A DNA stretch of 64,000 nt from Phalacrocorax aristotelis (lineage: Eukaryota; Chordata; Aves; Suliformes; Phalacrocoracidae), in assembly GCF_949628215.1 (NCBI RefSeq), contig NC_134288.1:9741682-9805681 (forward strand), read 5' to 3'. Positions 24,171 to 35,992 of this stretch are shown here, one piece after another (the first letter of the stretch is position 1; the number at the start of each line of letters is the position of its first letter). Below the pieces are notes generated by a model. That model was not told where the DNA came from. It saw only the letters and a list, made by a program, of their open reading frames with translations, and searched no databases. Position numbers and translations under genes: made by a program.

Positions 24171-27100
24171 ATGGGAAACGGCATGAGCCAGGTAATAGGG
24201 AGCACTGGGGCGGCTGCTCTACAGGGCCAGCCATGCCAGGGCGGCTTGTCCCGGTGCTGGAGGTGGGAGACGCTTGCTTGGCAGCTCACTCTGCTGTGCC
24301 AAGCGGCATTTCACCTGCCGGCACCAGATCTGGCACAGGGCTCGCTGTCAGGCAGCTTGTTTACCTGCCGGCAGAGTGAAATTGGAGGAGAAGCAGGCAG
24401 GGATGCTGCGCCAGCCGGCAGACAGGGCTCATCTCAACAGCCGCCTGGGTGGTGTGGAGGATGAGAGGGTGACAGTAAGCCCCCCCAAGGGAGGGGGGAC
24501 CTTTCCCAACACCTTTAAAACCAAGGCACCATCACCCAAGCACAGACTGGGAGCCTTGTGTGACCCCGAGCCCAGTGGTCCCACACCCCATGTTCAACAG
24601 GGATGGGTTGTGTGTGGGGCTCAGCATCACTGGGTGGAGGGGATGGGTGCTATTTTATGGTTGTTTGAGCTTTCCCTTGTCACAGGTGAACAGACACCAT
24701 TTTCCTGCAAGAATCTCCAGCTCCTAAGCTTTAAACACTCCTCCCCAGCCCCATAACTGCTCATTATCTGGGGAAGTGCCCAGTGGGAGCTGCACTGCCC
24801 CATTTTCTCCAGCGAGGAGTGGGTCAGAAGGGTGCTGGGGACGGGAATGTGCTGTTATTCGTGGCTCGGCATCCTGCCCTTGGGAGCTGCCCTTGCTAAC
24901 TGACGCTGTCCTACAAGCTCATTTCAGTGCTGCAGCTGCAAGATAAAGGCACCCTATTGATAGAAAATTGATCTAAAGTCTTAGGAATAATTAAAAAAAA
25001 AAACCTTTAATCTGATTGACCAAGAGAAACACTTCCAAACGCAGGCAGTGAGATTAGTGTGAGTCCAGCTGTGCTGGTAAAAATCACCTCTGCTTGCCCA
25101 GGTCCTGGGCGCCAGACATCACAGCAGGGAGAAGCCAGAGGGGAACTGGCTGGACAGAGGAGTGAACAGCCTGGGGAGCCTCGCTGCGCAGGCTGGGAGA
25201 AAGGGAAAATATAAAATGGTTCCAGGTAAGAGGGGATGCAGGGTATCCCACTTCTGCATCCCCAGTGCAATTAATAGAGGCATTGTCAAGTAATTATCTT
25301 GAAAAGTGGAATTTCACAAGGAAAGTAAGATGACACACAGTGTCCAGAGTGATCTGTTCCTGGGCTGTTAGAAACAGGCTCCCTGCAGTGCAGAGTGAGG
25401 GGAGCAGAGATTGGGACCACCACATCCCCCCAGGCTTCTCTGTGCCTGGTGCTTCCCTGTCCCTTGGGCAGCAGGACTTCCGCAGGCCATGGGTATAGTC
25501 CAAGGCTGTATGGAGGCATATGCAGCTTGCTAAGCTCGGATAAAAAGCCCCAACAAAGAATTTATTGATAATAAGCAAGAGGAGCAATAAAAGAGCTGTG
25601 GCCAACTCCCAGCTCCCATGAGGGTGCAGTGCCGCGCAGCTGCACAGGTTGGGGTGCCAGGGCTGCATCCAGCCCCGCGTGCTGGATGCCAGAGCAGCGA
25701 CAGCCCCAGGAGCGCCCACGGTTAGCTGCACCAGCACCGCTCCTGCCCCGGGGCTGGTGCCGGTCACATTAATGGCAGAACTTTTGCCTTTACAACTGAG
25801 GCTGCGTCTTCCTGTGGGGGGTCCTGGCACAGTGGGTACCATGGCATGAGGTCACTGCTCACACTGCCACTTCTCCTTTTGTCCCACAGATCCTCCCTGG
25901 CCTCTACCTTGGGAACTTCATCGGTAAGCGGAGCCCTGCCACTGCAGAGATGTCCTCCAGCAGGGGAGCTCCCATGGTTTGGTGCCACGAGGGAGCTCCC
26001 TGTCCACGTGCCCTCATGGTGTCTTCGGGTGACACAGCCCTCGGGTGGGCTGTGTCAGGGGGCCAGCAATAGGCACTCGGCTTCTCCAGAGCTTGTCCAG
26101 CCACAGTGGGAGGGCTTGGGGGCTCTCCTGGCATGTGAGCACATGATGCCTCATCCTCTAGCTGGTAGATGAGAGCTGCTGTCCACCTCGTCCTGCTCCC
26201 CATCATCCCAGTTTGCTTGAGCCCAGGTCAGGATGTCCCTTGGCTGGCAGAGCCCCTTCCCCTGCTTCCCCTGCCTGTCCCCAGCTGCCCCTAGGGAGGG
26301 GGAAGTGTGGGGAGCTCAGGCCTAAGCAGACACAGGTGCTGAGCCTTCCAGCTGGGCAGCGTGGACAGAGACAGCGAAGAGCGGGGCTAAGTCAGGTTGC
26401 ATCCCCCTATGCCAAGATTTCCTCAGATGCAGCGAGCCATTTTCCTGCACAAACCCCACACACCATGGTGCAAACACCGCAGCATGCTTGCTTGCACAGT
26501 GTTCATGCCTCCTTGCCTGCAAACGCTGCCCGATGCCCTGCCAGCACCACTCTGCCACTTGGTTTGTGTTGGCAGCAGCAAAAGTGGAGGCACCAGGGGG
26601 AAATACAAGGCAGAAACCCTCTGCCTTAATTTTGGTTTCCGTATTCAACAGCTGCCCTGAGTTCTTAGGACACACGGTGGGGAAGGGGTTGAGCAGGGCC
26701 ATGGCCTCACCAGGAAGGGTTCCGGCAGCCTGTCCTTGAGGTGACGCTGATGGCTGGGACTGGGAAGCCCTCACAGCCGTCCCACATCCCACTTCATGAT
26801 GCAGTGAGCTGGGCCGGCTGGGAGGGGACAGGGGCATGTGTGGGTGGGGTGCACCAGGGCAAACCAAGTTTTGCTTTAAGAGAGTCCTGTGGGAGTTCAC
26901 CTGCTGCGGTGAGCTGTGCCATGCACCAGAGCCAGCATGGACCTGGTGTGAGGGTCAGAGGAGCTAGTGGTGCCACACCAGCGTGAGGGAGCAGGATCAG
27001 GGTGGCTCAGGGTGATGCACCCCATTTACACAGCTTTAGCAGATACAGGAGGGTGCTGCCCACCCTCAGGAGGAGGTTTGTCCTCATGGTGCCACACCAG

Positions 27101-30100
27101 TTCACTATTTTAAGGGGTGTTCATTGTCAGGAGACAATTCATGACCAAGTACTGGCACCTGCCATGAAGAAACAGCATTTATTAGTGCTCCTGCCTCCCT
27201 AGTGGCTCTTTTGGCAGCTTGATTCCTTCTTTAAGTGTTAAGAAGGTTTAAAAACACTGGTGTGAACTGCTAAGAAAATGTCTTTGGAACCAGAGCAGCA
27301 GCCCTGGCCAGGACAGCCCTGTGCCCCGGGGAGCACCTTGGGGTGGGCTGGGGGGCCTGCTGCTGTCTGGGCTCCTGTGGGTTTATCATGGGGTTTCCTG
27401 CGAGTAACCGCTGTCATGGGGTCTTGGCCAGATGCCACCTGAGCATGCCTCTGTCAAGAGCTTTGGGGTGGTGACAGAGACTTCAGGCCTGCTGAATTAA
27501 GCTCTTACAGCTCACAGAGACATTTTCTCCAACTGAAAGCTTTTCCAGCTGCTGTAAGCCTTGACACTGGTGTCACTAATTGCCGTCACTCTGCCTGCCA
27601 GAGGCAGGCGGGAAGGCAGCAGGTGCTGCACAAGTCCCCACAAGGGTCCCCACCTCCCTCCCCACATGTACGCAGCATGGCTCACTGTAGAGCATCTCTC
27701 TTGAAACTCACTCCTATTAAAATTCACATCATGCTGTTAGCACATCATGGTCTGGATTCCTGAGCCAAGGTTTTACACCACGTGAAAGTTTAGAAACTCA
27801 AAGTGATGAGATGGGAAAATGTTAGTCCTCCTCTCCAGCAGCTCAGGCAGCATCAGCTGGTTGTGGCATGAAAGGGATATGTCTACGAAGCTGCTCAGCC
27901 ACCAAGAGAAGAACACCCACCTCCCAGCATAACCGCTGTGCTGCACCAGTGAGCAGGATTGCAGCCAGGGATGCTGAAGCATTAGTGAGAAGCAGGTTAT
28001 TGCCCCAGAAAGTAGAGGATCCCCAATTTCTGTGTGGGCAACTGCAGAGAGGATACATGCAGAGTGCTGCAGGTTGCTGTTCAGGTGTTTTCCACAGATC
28101 CCTCGGGTGCTGAAGGGGAGCTCAGACAGACTGAGCCAAACTTAGGGTCGATGCAAATTGCTGCAGCTCCACTTCTGTAGTTCACAAGATAAAGCAGATC
28201 CCTCAGGCTGCAGCAAGTCCCATTGCTGCGTGCGTGTTTGTACAGGGGAAATGTAGGCAGAGAGTGTGTCCCCTCCCCAAGCTGGGGACAAGTACAGGCA
28301 GGCAGGAAGCTGCCTGCTTGCAAAGGAGGGATTTTTTCCATGCAGATGTGAATTCTCACCCCAGCATGAGCAGTGAGGTCAAATGCCTTTGGAGGGAGGA
28401 GGCCTCTGGTTTGGTATCACAGGGTTTGTGTTCCAGATTTCCAGCGTGCATTTACATGTTTGCCCATGTCTGGGCTGCTGCATGTAGGGGTTGTGACACA
28501 GACAATCCTCTGGAACAAGGCCTTGTGCGCTGGGCTGTCTGCAGGAGGACGACAGACGTGCTTGTGGGAGGAGAAGACTGAGAAACAAATACATGCTAAT
28601 ATCTAGTTTTATCCTTTAGATGCCAAAGACCTGGAGCAGCTAAGCCGGAACAAGATCACTCACATTGTTTCGATCCATGAATCTCCTCAGCCCTTGCTGC
28701 AGGTAGGGTCCTGTGCCCCATGCCACCATGTAGATTTCTGAAGCTCCTTCCAAGCTGCAGCATCTTCCTTCCCCATCTGAGTATCCCATAGCACGGACAC
28801 TCTTCCCCTCTCCCCAGTCAGTGGTCCCAGAGGAGCTGGGCACTCCCCGCAGCATGGGAAAATGGCCGTCTTTTGACTATAACCTGTCCCTGAACACTAA
28901 TGGAAAATTATTTCCAGCTTTCCAACCTCATCTTGTTTCTCACCCCCTCCACAAGCCGACTGTCCTCCATTGCCCTCCCCCTGCCAAGGAAGAGAGCAGC
29001 CCCATCCCCATGCAGGGGGATGCTCTGCTTGGGGAGCAAAGCCCTGCAGGTAGCACTGGGACAAGGAGCAAAGGTGATGCCAGACAAGCTGCAAGCATGT
29101 GTGACACCCCAACCACAGCAGCCGAGTTTCAACTCTTCCTTTTGTGTCTTCCAGGACATTACCTACCTCCGCATCCCCCTGCCAGACACCCCTGAGGCCA
29201 ACATGTGAGTACCCCAGTGAGGCTGGGGCCAGCCTGGGGCACATGGGAGGGCTGGGCTCTACAGGGCGATCAGGGGTGAGTGCTCATGGCATCTCAAGCT
29301 CCTGAGGTGCTTCCTCCAGCTGCTCAAGCACAGCAGCTCACAGGCTGGAGGCATGATGCTCCAGTGCTGCAACCACCTCTGGACCCTGACAGCATCCCAG
29401 CACAGTAATCACAGAGGAGCGGGTCCTGGCCCTGGGGTGAGGTGAGGGGCAGTCACTCTGCAGCACAGATGGAGAGGAGCAGTAACCATCCCCCCTGGGA
29501 GGTGCCTGGAGTGGGGAGAGTGGGTAAAGGGTGTGAGCAGCCAAGCTCCTGCTGCCCCAGCACAAGTCACAGGAGTCCCAGGGCAGTTGGGCAGCCCTGC
29601 ACATCCCCGGCACAGCTGCACAGCAGCACCTACTTCCATCCCCAGCACGGCATGGGCTGGTCCGTGCACCTTTCTTGGGAAACAACAGCACTGAGCTGCT
29701 CAGGTCTCAGCAGCTGCTGGCAGTGCCTGTAAAGTAACAGCCAGTTTATGTTAGTGCTTCAGCCTTAAACCTGCAGGGCTGGTGTGACTGCAGCCTAAAA
29801 ATCCTGTTTCACCCCTGAAGTCCTTATTCTGTCTGGTTTATTTTTTATGCTAGCAAGAGGCACTTCAAGGAATGTATCAGCTTTATCCACCATTGTCGTC
29901 TGCACGGAGGGAACTGCCTCGTCCACTGGTAACACTTTTTTCCTGTGCCTGATGCCATGTCCCCCAAGCACAGCAGAGAAGGAAAGACCCAGCCCCCCCA
30001 CTTTGGCTGCAGACCCCAAATCAAATCTAGCCTGTGCCAGAGGGCTCCATGCCTTCAGACCCACCCAGGATCCACCCTCAGCTGTGGCTTGTGCCTCAAA

Positions 30101-30954
30101 CCCAGCGGGATCCAGGCAGGCCTGGAGACAGGGCAGCTTTTCGCTGCAGCTGAGCAAGCTGGAAGAGTGGGGTTTGAGGCAGGCAGCCAGGCAGCGGCCA
30201 CTGCTCTTGCTTCCCTGGGGAGGAGCGGGTATTTATAGGCACTGATGGAGAGGACCTTGGAAAGGCTCAGGCCTCCCAGACAGCAAGTTCTCGGAGAATA
30301 GGAACTGAAATAGCTGAAGTACAAGGGTGGAGGAAGGGGTGAGCATGTGGTCAGGGCGTGCCGCTGACAGCAGCCCTTCTGCCCTTTCTCTTGCCAGCCT
30401 TGCTGGCATTTCCCGCAGTACCACCGTGGTCATCGCCTATGTCATGGCTGTCACTGAGCTGAGCTGCCAGGAGGTGCTGGAGGCCATCCGAACTGTCCGG
30501 CCCGTTGCCAACCCCAACCCCGGCTTCAGGCAGCAGCTGGCTGAGTTCGGCGGTGGCGCAGCCCGCAAGGTGGGCACAAGGCAGGGACCAGCCTCTGCCA
30601 CTGCTCTGCTCTGCAGCTGAGTCTGCTCATGGGTCTCAGAGTTCCTGGGGGGACAAGGTTGCCTCCCCACTCCCCTTGCTGGCAGACTTGGACCTGCCCT
30701 TGGAAACAGGCGCCTTAGTTTGCTTCTCCCTCCTTTCCCAGGTCCACAAGCACCTGAAGCAGAGGTATGGGACATCCCCTTTCAATGACGAGGAAGAAAT
30801 AAAGGCCTTGCTGCCAGTGGCGAGAGGAGGACCATCCAGGACAGAGGGAGCTCTGCAAGGACTGGTCCCAAGAGCCAGAGACATCAGGAGCACGACTCCC
30901 TTCCTGCTGCGGGTGAAGAGGACGTTCTCCTGCATCCCAGCTTGTCTGAAATGA
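24171..30954 (+). CDS. DUSP15: DUSP15, N-myristoylated dual-specificity phosphatase
   Basis: DUSP15 (VHY) is a small atypical dual-specificity phosphatase; mammalian DUSP15 is membrane-anchored and acts in oligodendrocyte maturation. Seven exons: 24171-24191, 25890-25923, 28620-28702, 29155-29204, 29854-29928, 30398-30569, 30742-30954. They sum to 648 bases, 215 aa plus stop, with GT-AG boundaries and matching phases. MGNGMSQ gives a Gly2 myristoylation site. ILPGLYLGNFID opens the DSP domain. Asp57 (PLPDTPEAN) is the likely general acid, and the P-loop is H87-C88-L-A-G-I-S-R94-S95, split across exons 5 and 6. The tail, residues about 145-215, diverges but ends LLRVKRTFSCIPACLK, close to human DUSP15 and unlike DUSP22. 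It runs head to head with the TTLL9 relic. All catalytic residues are intact. Confidence 0.95.
24192..25889 (+). other. DUSP15 intron 1
   Basis: Intron 1 separates the myristoylation exon from the catalytic exons. An AT-rich patch at 24940-25020 with GATA- and TAAT-like words stands out from the GC-rich surroundings. No other gene is seen. Confidence 0.6.
25924..28619 (+). other. DUSP15 intron 2
   Basis: The 2.7-kb second intron holds only GC-driven open frames. I see no gene or clear repeat. Confidence 0.6.
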
Positions 30955-31687
30955 CCCCAGCCAAGGGAGAGCAGCGAGAATGACCCAACAACCTGGGAGA
31001 GACAAAGGAGCCGCAGCACAGTGGGCTGGGGGAGCACTATGCACGGGAGCCACGCCAAGCCCAGCTCCTTCTTCTCTTCTGGGGTTTGAGTGTGCCATCC
31101 TCTGTCCTGGCTCACAGCTATTGGGGAGGGATTCATATGCACTGCCAGGCTCTGCAGTGCTTGGTGGACTCAGCCTTTTCACATCAGGTGTATTGGGAAT
31201 GCTTGGTGAAAGGCACAGGTCTCTGCCCCTAGGTCACTGCAGGCTCCTGCTCAGGGCAGAGAGACAGAGAGGGTTTGTCCTGCTGCGTGGCCAGCACCCA
31301 GGTGATGTCAGCAGCAGCTTTAGCACTTGGGTACCAGCTGCAGAGGCCTTGGGGTGCACAGGGTGTGGGAGAGCCAGTGCTCCCCTTGGAGCAGTTTTCC
31401 CACCAGCAGCACAAGCTACCAGAGCTGAGGCAGCTGCGGAGCAGGGACACGTGGGTGCATTAGCAGGTAATGCCACCGCACTGGCTCCCAGGCAAGGGTC
31501 CAGCTCCAGCCCAGCCAAGCACAAGCCCTCAGTGAGCACTGTAGCTTTAGGAGTCCATTGCACCCCATTCCCACCCATCCCAGGGCACATTGTTTAAAAG
31601 GTGGGAACTAAGCATTTAACCCAGCCAGAACTCACTAAAGCAGAGCCTTAAGCCATTTTGCTTAAAGACTTTCTATGTCCCCCAAGT

Positions 31688-31693
31688 AATAAA
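31688..31693 (+). terminator. DUSP15 poly(A) signal AATAAA
   Basis: AATAAA about 735 bases after the DUSP15 stop codon, followed within 40 bases by T- and G-rich sequence. It is the first canonical signal downstream of the gene on the plus strand that I noticed. Confidence 0.6.
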
Positions 31694-31719
31694 CACCTAT
31701 TCTCCGCTGTCTGCCTGGG

Positions 31720-34700
31720 GCTTAATCTGTCTCCCCTGCAATGGCTGGATCAGAAGTGGGATGCTGAGAAGGAGGGTCCCAGCGTGGAGCAGGTCTGTAG
31801 GCTACCACTGGCTGCTCTCTGCAGCCCAGGAAGCAGTGGGGAAGGAGTGGGCTGGGGACACCAGCATGTCTGGACAGGCACTACCCTGCTGCCTTGTGGG
31901 AAGGTTACAAAAGAGGCCAGAAACCCAGATGCCACGGCAGGTTTTTCTGTGGGGACAGGGTCTGCTCCAGGAGAGGTTGGGCAGCAGCAGATGGGACTCA
32001 CATGGAGCTTATTTCACTGCAGCTTCTCCCACTCACCAGGTCTGGGAGCACTGGGTGTGGGAGCCTGCTGGCTCCAGCTGCTGGGAGCACTGGGAGCCTG
32101 GTACCAACTGAGTGTCACAAGCTCCAGCTCCTCCCAGACCTGTCCTATTTACACCTTTCCCTGGGGCAAAGTCCCAGGTGGGGAAGATGCTGGGGATGCC
32201 CAGCTGAGTCATCAGCATCTCCCATGATGAGAGCCAGAGTGTTTCTGGTGTCCCCCTCATCCCTGCCACCCCTCTCCCATGGGGGAGGGTGTCCCCCAGG
32301 AGCCAGACAAGGACAGGAACAAGTGTCTGCAGGGAGTTTTCCAGCTCTGTGTGTGATGGGGTGCCAGGCATGGGGTCCCAGAGTGAAAGAAATTCCTGGG
32401 AAAAAAGGACTGCCTCTGCCCTGGCTGCTTCCAGGAGACATCAGTGTGGGACAGGGCATGCCCATCTCTAAATAATAATCACTCGTTTACCCCTGTGTGG
32501 TGGCTGTGGCTGAAGGTGAGCAGCTGGCTGGGTGTCCTGGGTGTCCCTTGGTACCCACCATGCCGATGCTTAGGCAGTGCAGGGCACTGCATGCCGCAAG
32601 TGCTGCAAGGGGTGTGTGGGGCTGCAGGGGCAGGAGGGGCTGGTGGCTGAGATGGCATTACACCTGCTGCCCAGGGCTGTTGTGCCATGCTATGCTCCAC
32701 CTTTTGGCACCTGAAGCCTCCCCTTTTGTTTACATGAGGGTAATTTAGGAGGGTGCTGCAGCAGCTACAGCTCCTGGGAGCCCGGATATTCCTGTGTAAG
32801 CAGCACCTTGGCAGGACCCACACACCTGCTCCTGTTTCACTTCAGCAGAGTTCAGGGCTGTGGTCCTCCCTGCTGCCAATACCTGCCTGCTGGGCTGGGT
32901 GATGCCTTGGGGTGACCCAGGCAGGATGAGAGCCCGACTCCTGCCTCCCTGGATAGACGCTGAGCCAATGAGTAACTGCAGTGCATCATTCTCCGCTGCT
33001 CCTGCACTCTCCACCTCCCATCCCAGCTCCTGCTGGGATGTTGTCCCTGCCCCTTCACCCCCAGGCCAGGTCATCCTGGTACTCTTTGGTCCCCCAGAAC
33101 CCAGCAGGGTGGTGGCCCTGTAACCCAGGACCACAAACCCAGGATGGACGTGTGCTTCATGCATAGCTGCATCCTCCCGTCAGCCCCACGTGGGGACACG
33201 CTGGGCAGAGACATTTATACCCAAGGTTTCCCTGTTCATGCTGTAATCCCATGGCAAGGCCGAACACTGAGCAATGGCACCTCCAGCCCAGCTCTGTGGC
33301 ACAATATGTATTTATTTTGGCAGATGTGGTTTGCACAACTGGAAAAACAGGGCAGGGTTAGCTGCAAGTTAATGTTTGACTTGTTTTGAAGCCCATTTCA
33401 GAATGAAAAGTTTAAGGGTTAAGCAACTTTGCCTTCCCTGCGCAGGGGGCGGTACAGAGGGGAAACTGGCTCCTGAGCACCTTCGCTGATGCTGGGGTAA
33501 TTAGATCCTGCGGGTCCTGTGCGTCACCACGTGGCTGTCATACAAGATGAAATCCCCAGCTGATAAAGGCTTACCCTGTCAGGCTGGGTCTGGCTAATGA
33601 GCTGGTGGCTACAATTATCTCCCAGCCTTGGATGTAATCTGTGCAGCCATTGAGAGAGGCTGTGCAATGACCCCTTGCCATTGCGCTGCTTCCCAAGGCA
33701 GAAAGGGGAGATCCGGATTGTCTGTTGGTCAGTCCCAGGCCCTTTTCCCAGAACACGGCCCCCAACTTGCTTGGACAAGAGGTGCAGGGGGGCCAGGATG
33801 CTGCCTCGGCAGAGGCGCAGCCAGCTGGAAATCCCCTCCTCGCTGGCACTGTGCAGAGAGCAGATTGGCTTCCTGTGCCACCCTGAGCACAGCAGTGTGC
33901 CAGCCCAGCTGCAGCAGCACCGAGTGGGATGGCCGTGGGCTGCCAGGGTGGGGGCAAGCATGGCCCAACACTGGCTAGGCCAAGGGGTTCCTACCTGCCA
34001 CCCTTCTCCCCCTCCCCAGACTGGGACTCCCCCAGCCCCTTGTGTCCAGAACCGCAGTGCTGGCATGTCCACCTCCTCGTCTTTCCAGGCAGGGAAAGCC
34101 ACGCTGCAGGCAGACCCCAGGTTAGCTGCGGCCCCACACCCTGAGCAGGCAGGGCAGGCAGGCTTTGTTCTGGGGCAAAGGAGCCACAGGGAGGCTCAGT
34201 AAGGAGAAAAAAACCCCTGCCAGCATGGCTGTCTCGTACACCCCTGTATGGCCCCGTGTGCCCTCTGTGCCACGCAGCCATACCCTACTCCCTGCACCCT
34301 GCGGGAAAGCCCGGGCCAGGCACTGTGTTGCCGCTTATTCATTTCGAGGCTTTGCAGCCCCAAGCAGCCTGCCAACTCTCAGGAGCCTTGCCTCTCCTCC
34401 CTGCGAGAGGTGACTTTCTCTGACTCAGAGCTGGAACGGAAACCCAGTGGGCTGCAAAAGGACACCCATCAGGCTGTGGGCCAGGCAGAGAAGCCGGGTT
34501 TCCCCGCACAGCAACTCGTGGCTCTGCAGCAGTGATGGAGGAGCCAACACCAGTGTCACGCCAGGGTGGCCCAGAGAGCGCAGGGGGCAAAGCCCACCCA
34601 GCCCATGCTCTGTTGCTGGGGTGGGCAGGGGACACGCTACCAGCCCTGCTCCAGCACAGCCCTTTGCAAGGGCAGTCAGGCAGTGCTTGGTGCCAGGAGC

Positions 34701-35440
34701 TCCACCCCTGCTGTACACAAAGTGAAATACCTCTTCTTCCTGAAAGGATGGCTGAGCTGGGCTCCTTGTTGCAGGGAGGGACAGACGCTCCTGGCAGCAG
34801 CAGCATTGAAGAAGGATGCTCAGGAGCCAGCCAAGAGCGACGGGGCTGTCTGGGACACTGCGGCAAGCCTGACCCTCTCCCAGCACTGATGCCTGTCTCA
34901 CCCATGTATGCACCAACATGCACCCATCTTGCCACAGAGCAGTGCAGGCGTGGGAAGCCATTTCCCGAGATGTGGGAAGGCCAGTGCCTGGAAGCACCGT
35001 GACCACGGGCGCCACATCTCCTCTGCAAGGACAGCTTCTGCCAGGAACCCCAGGGCTGGCAGGATGAGTCAGGCTTCCTCACTGGCCCCCAGCAGCCCTT
35101 GGAACAGCTCATCTTACCCCTTCCCACCCAGTTCCCATTCAACTCAGCACCCAGAGCCCTGCGAGGTACATGCAAACGTTAGAGTGGAGGGATTTGAGAG
35201 ATGGGGCAATGTCACCGCTTACACCAGCCTGGAAACCCTGTGCCTATTCCCACAGGACCCCACACCTGTGGGCTGAGATGCTGGTCCCACAGAAGGACTC
35301 AGGTCACAGGGCAGGGGAGTGTCCTAATCCCCAAAGCAGGAGGACAGGGGAGCAGAGTCCCTTGTGCCCTGCAGGGATTGTGCGGGAGTCCTGAAAGTCT
35401 GAAGTCTTGGTGTAGGCAGGGGTGCAGGGGAGTTTCCTGT
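31720..35440. other. Intergenic between DUSP15 and IRF10
   Basis: No gene recognised. A less GC-rich stretch at 33290-33680 contains GATA-type words (CTGATAAAGG at about 33558 and AATTATCTCCC at about 33613), a CACGTG E-box (about 33529) and TAATGAGC. It looks like a possible enhancer, but only by eye. Confidence 0.5.
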
Positions 35441-35454
35441 GCTTTCTGGTGCCT

Positions 35455-35825
35455 TGTCACCTCTCCCACGAACTGCCCTGTCCCCTCTCCTGTGGGTGCA
35501 ACATGCCTGACCCATTTCCTGTGGGCTGCCTTATCCACCCTCATGTGGGTGCAAGGTGCCTGTCCCCTCTCCCGTGGGTATCCCTGACTCCTCTCCAATG
35601 GATGTCGCTGTCCCCACTGCCATGGGCTGCCCTGTCCCCTCTCGCATGGGCTGCCTTGCCTGCTCTTGTGTGGGTGCAAGGTGCCTGTCCCCTCTCCTGT
35701 AGGCTGCCCTGTTCCTTTTCCCATGGGTTGCCCTTTCCCCTCTCCCATGGGTAGTCCTGTCCCCTCTCCCGTGAGTTGCCCTGACCCCTCTCCTATGGGC
35801 TGCCCTGTCCTCTCTCCCGCGGGCC
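35455..35825. repeat. ~24-bp minisatellite abutting the IRF10 promoter
   Basis: About fifteen imperfect copies of a unit like GGGCTGCCCTGTCCCCTCTC plus CCAT run up to about 35825, ending less than 70 bases before the interferon-response motif of IRF10. Some copies carry a CTTGTGTGGGTGCAAGGTGC-type variant, giving a higher-order pattern. Confidence 0.88.
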
Positions 35826-35992
35826 GCCCCGTGTGTGTCGTCCCCACCCCTCGCCGGGTTGGCAGCGCAACCAGAGCCGGCGGCGTCGGGCGGGAAAGGG
35901 AAAGTGAAACCGGGAGCCGCGCTTTCGCTTTCGCCGCCCCGACACGTTCCCTCGGGGCGGCGGGGCCGGGCCGGGCCGGGCGCGGGGCCGCG
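35826..35992 (+). promoter_or_regulatory. IRF10 promoter with paired interferon-response motifs
   Basis: GGGAAAGGGAAAGTGAAAC at 35892-35910 has three GAAA cores at 6-base spacing, an excellent ISRE/IRF-binding element. Eleven bases further on, GCTTTCGCTTTCG (35921-35933) is the same type of element in reverse orientation, with two GAAA cores on the minus strand. Both lie 60-100 bases before the start codon in a CpG island with no TATA box. Chicken IRF10 is known to be interferon-inducible, which fits. Confidence 0.8.
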
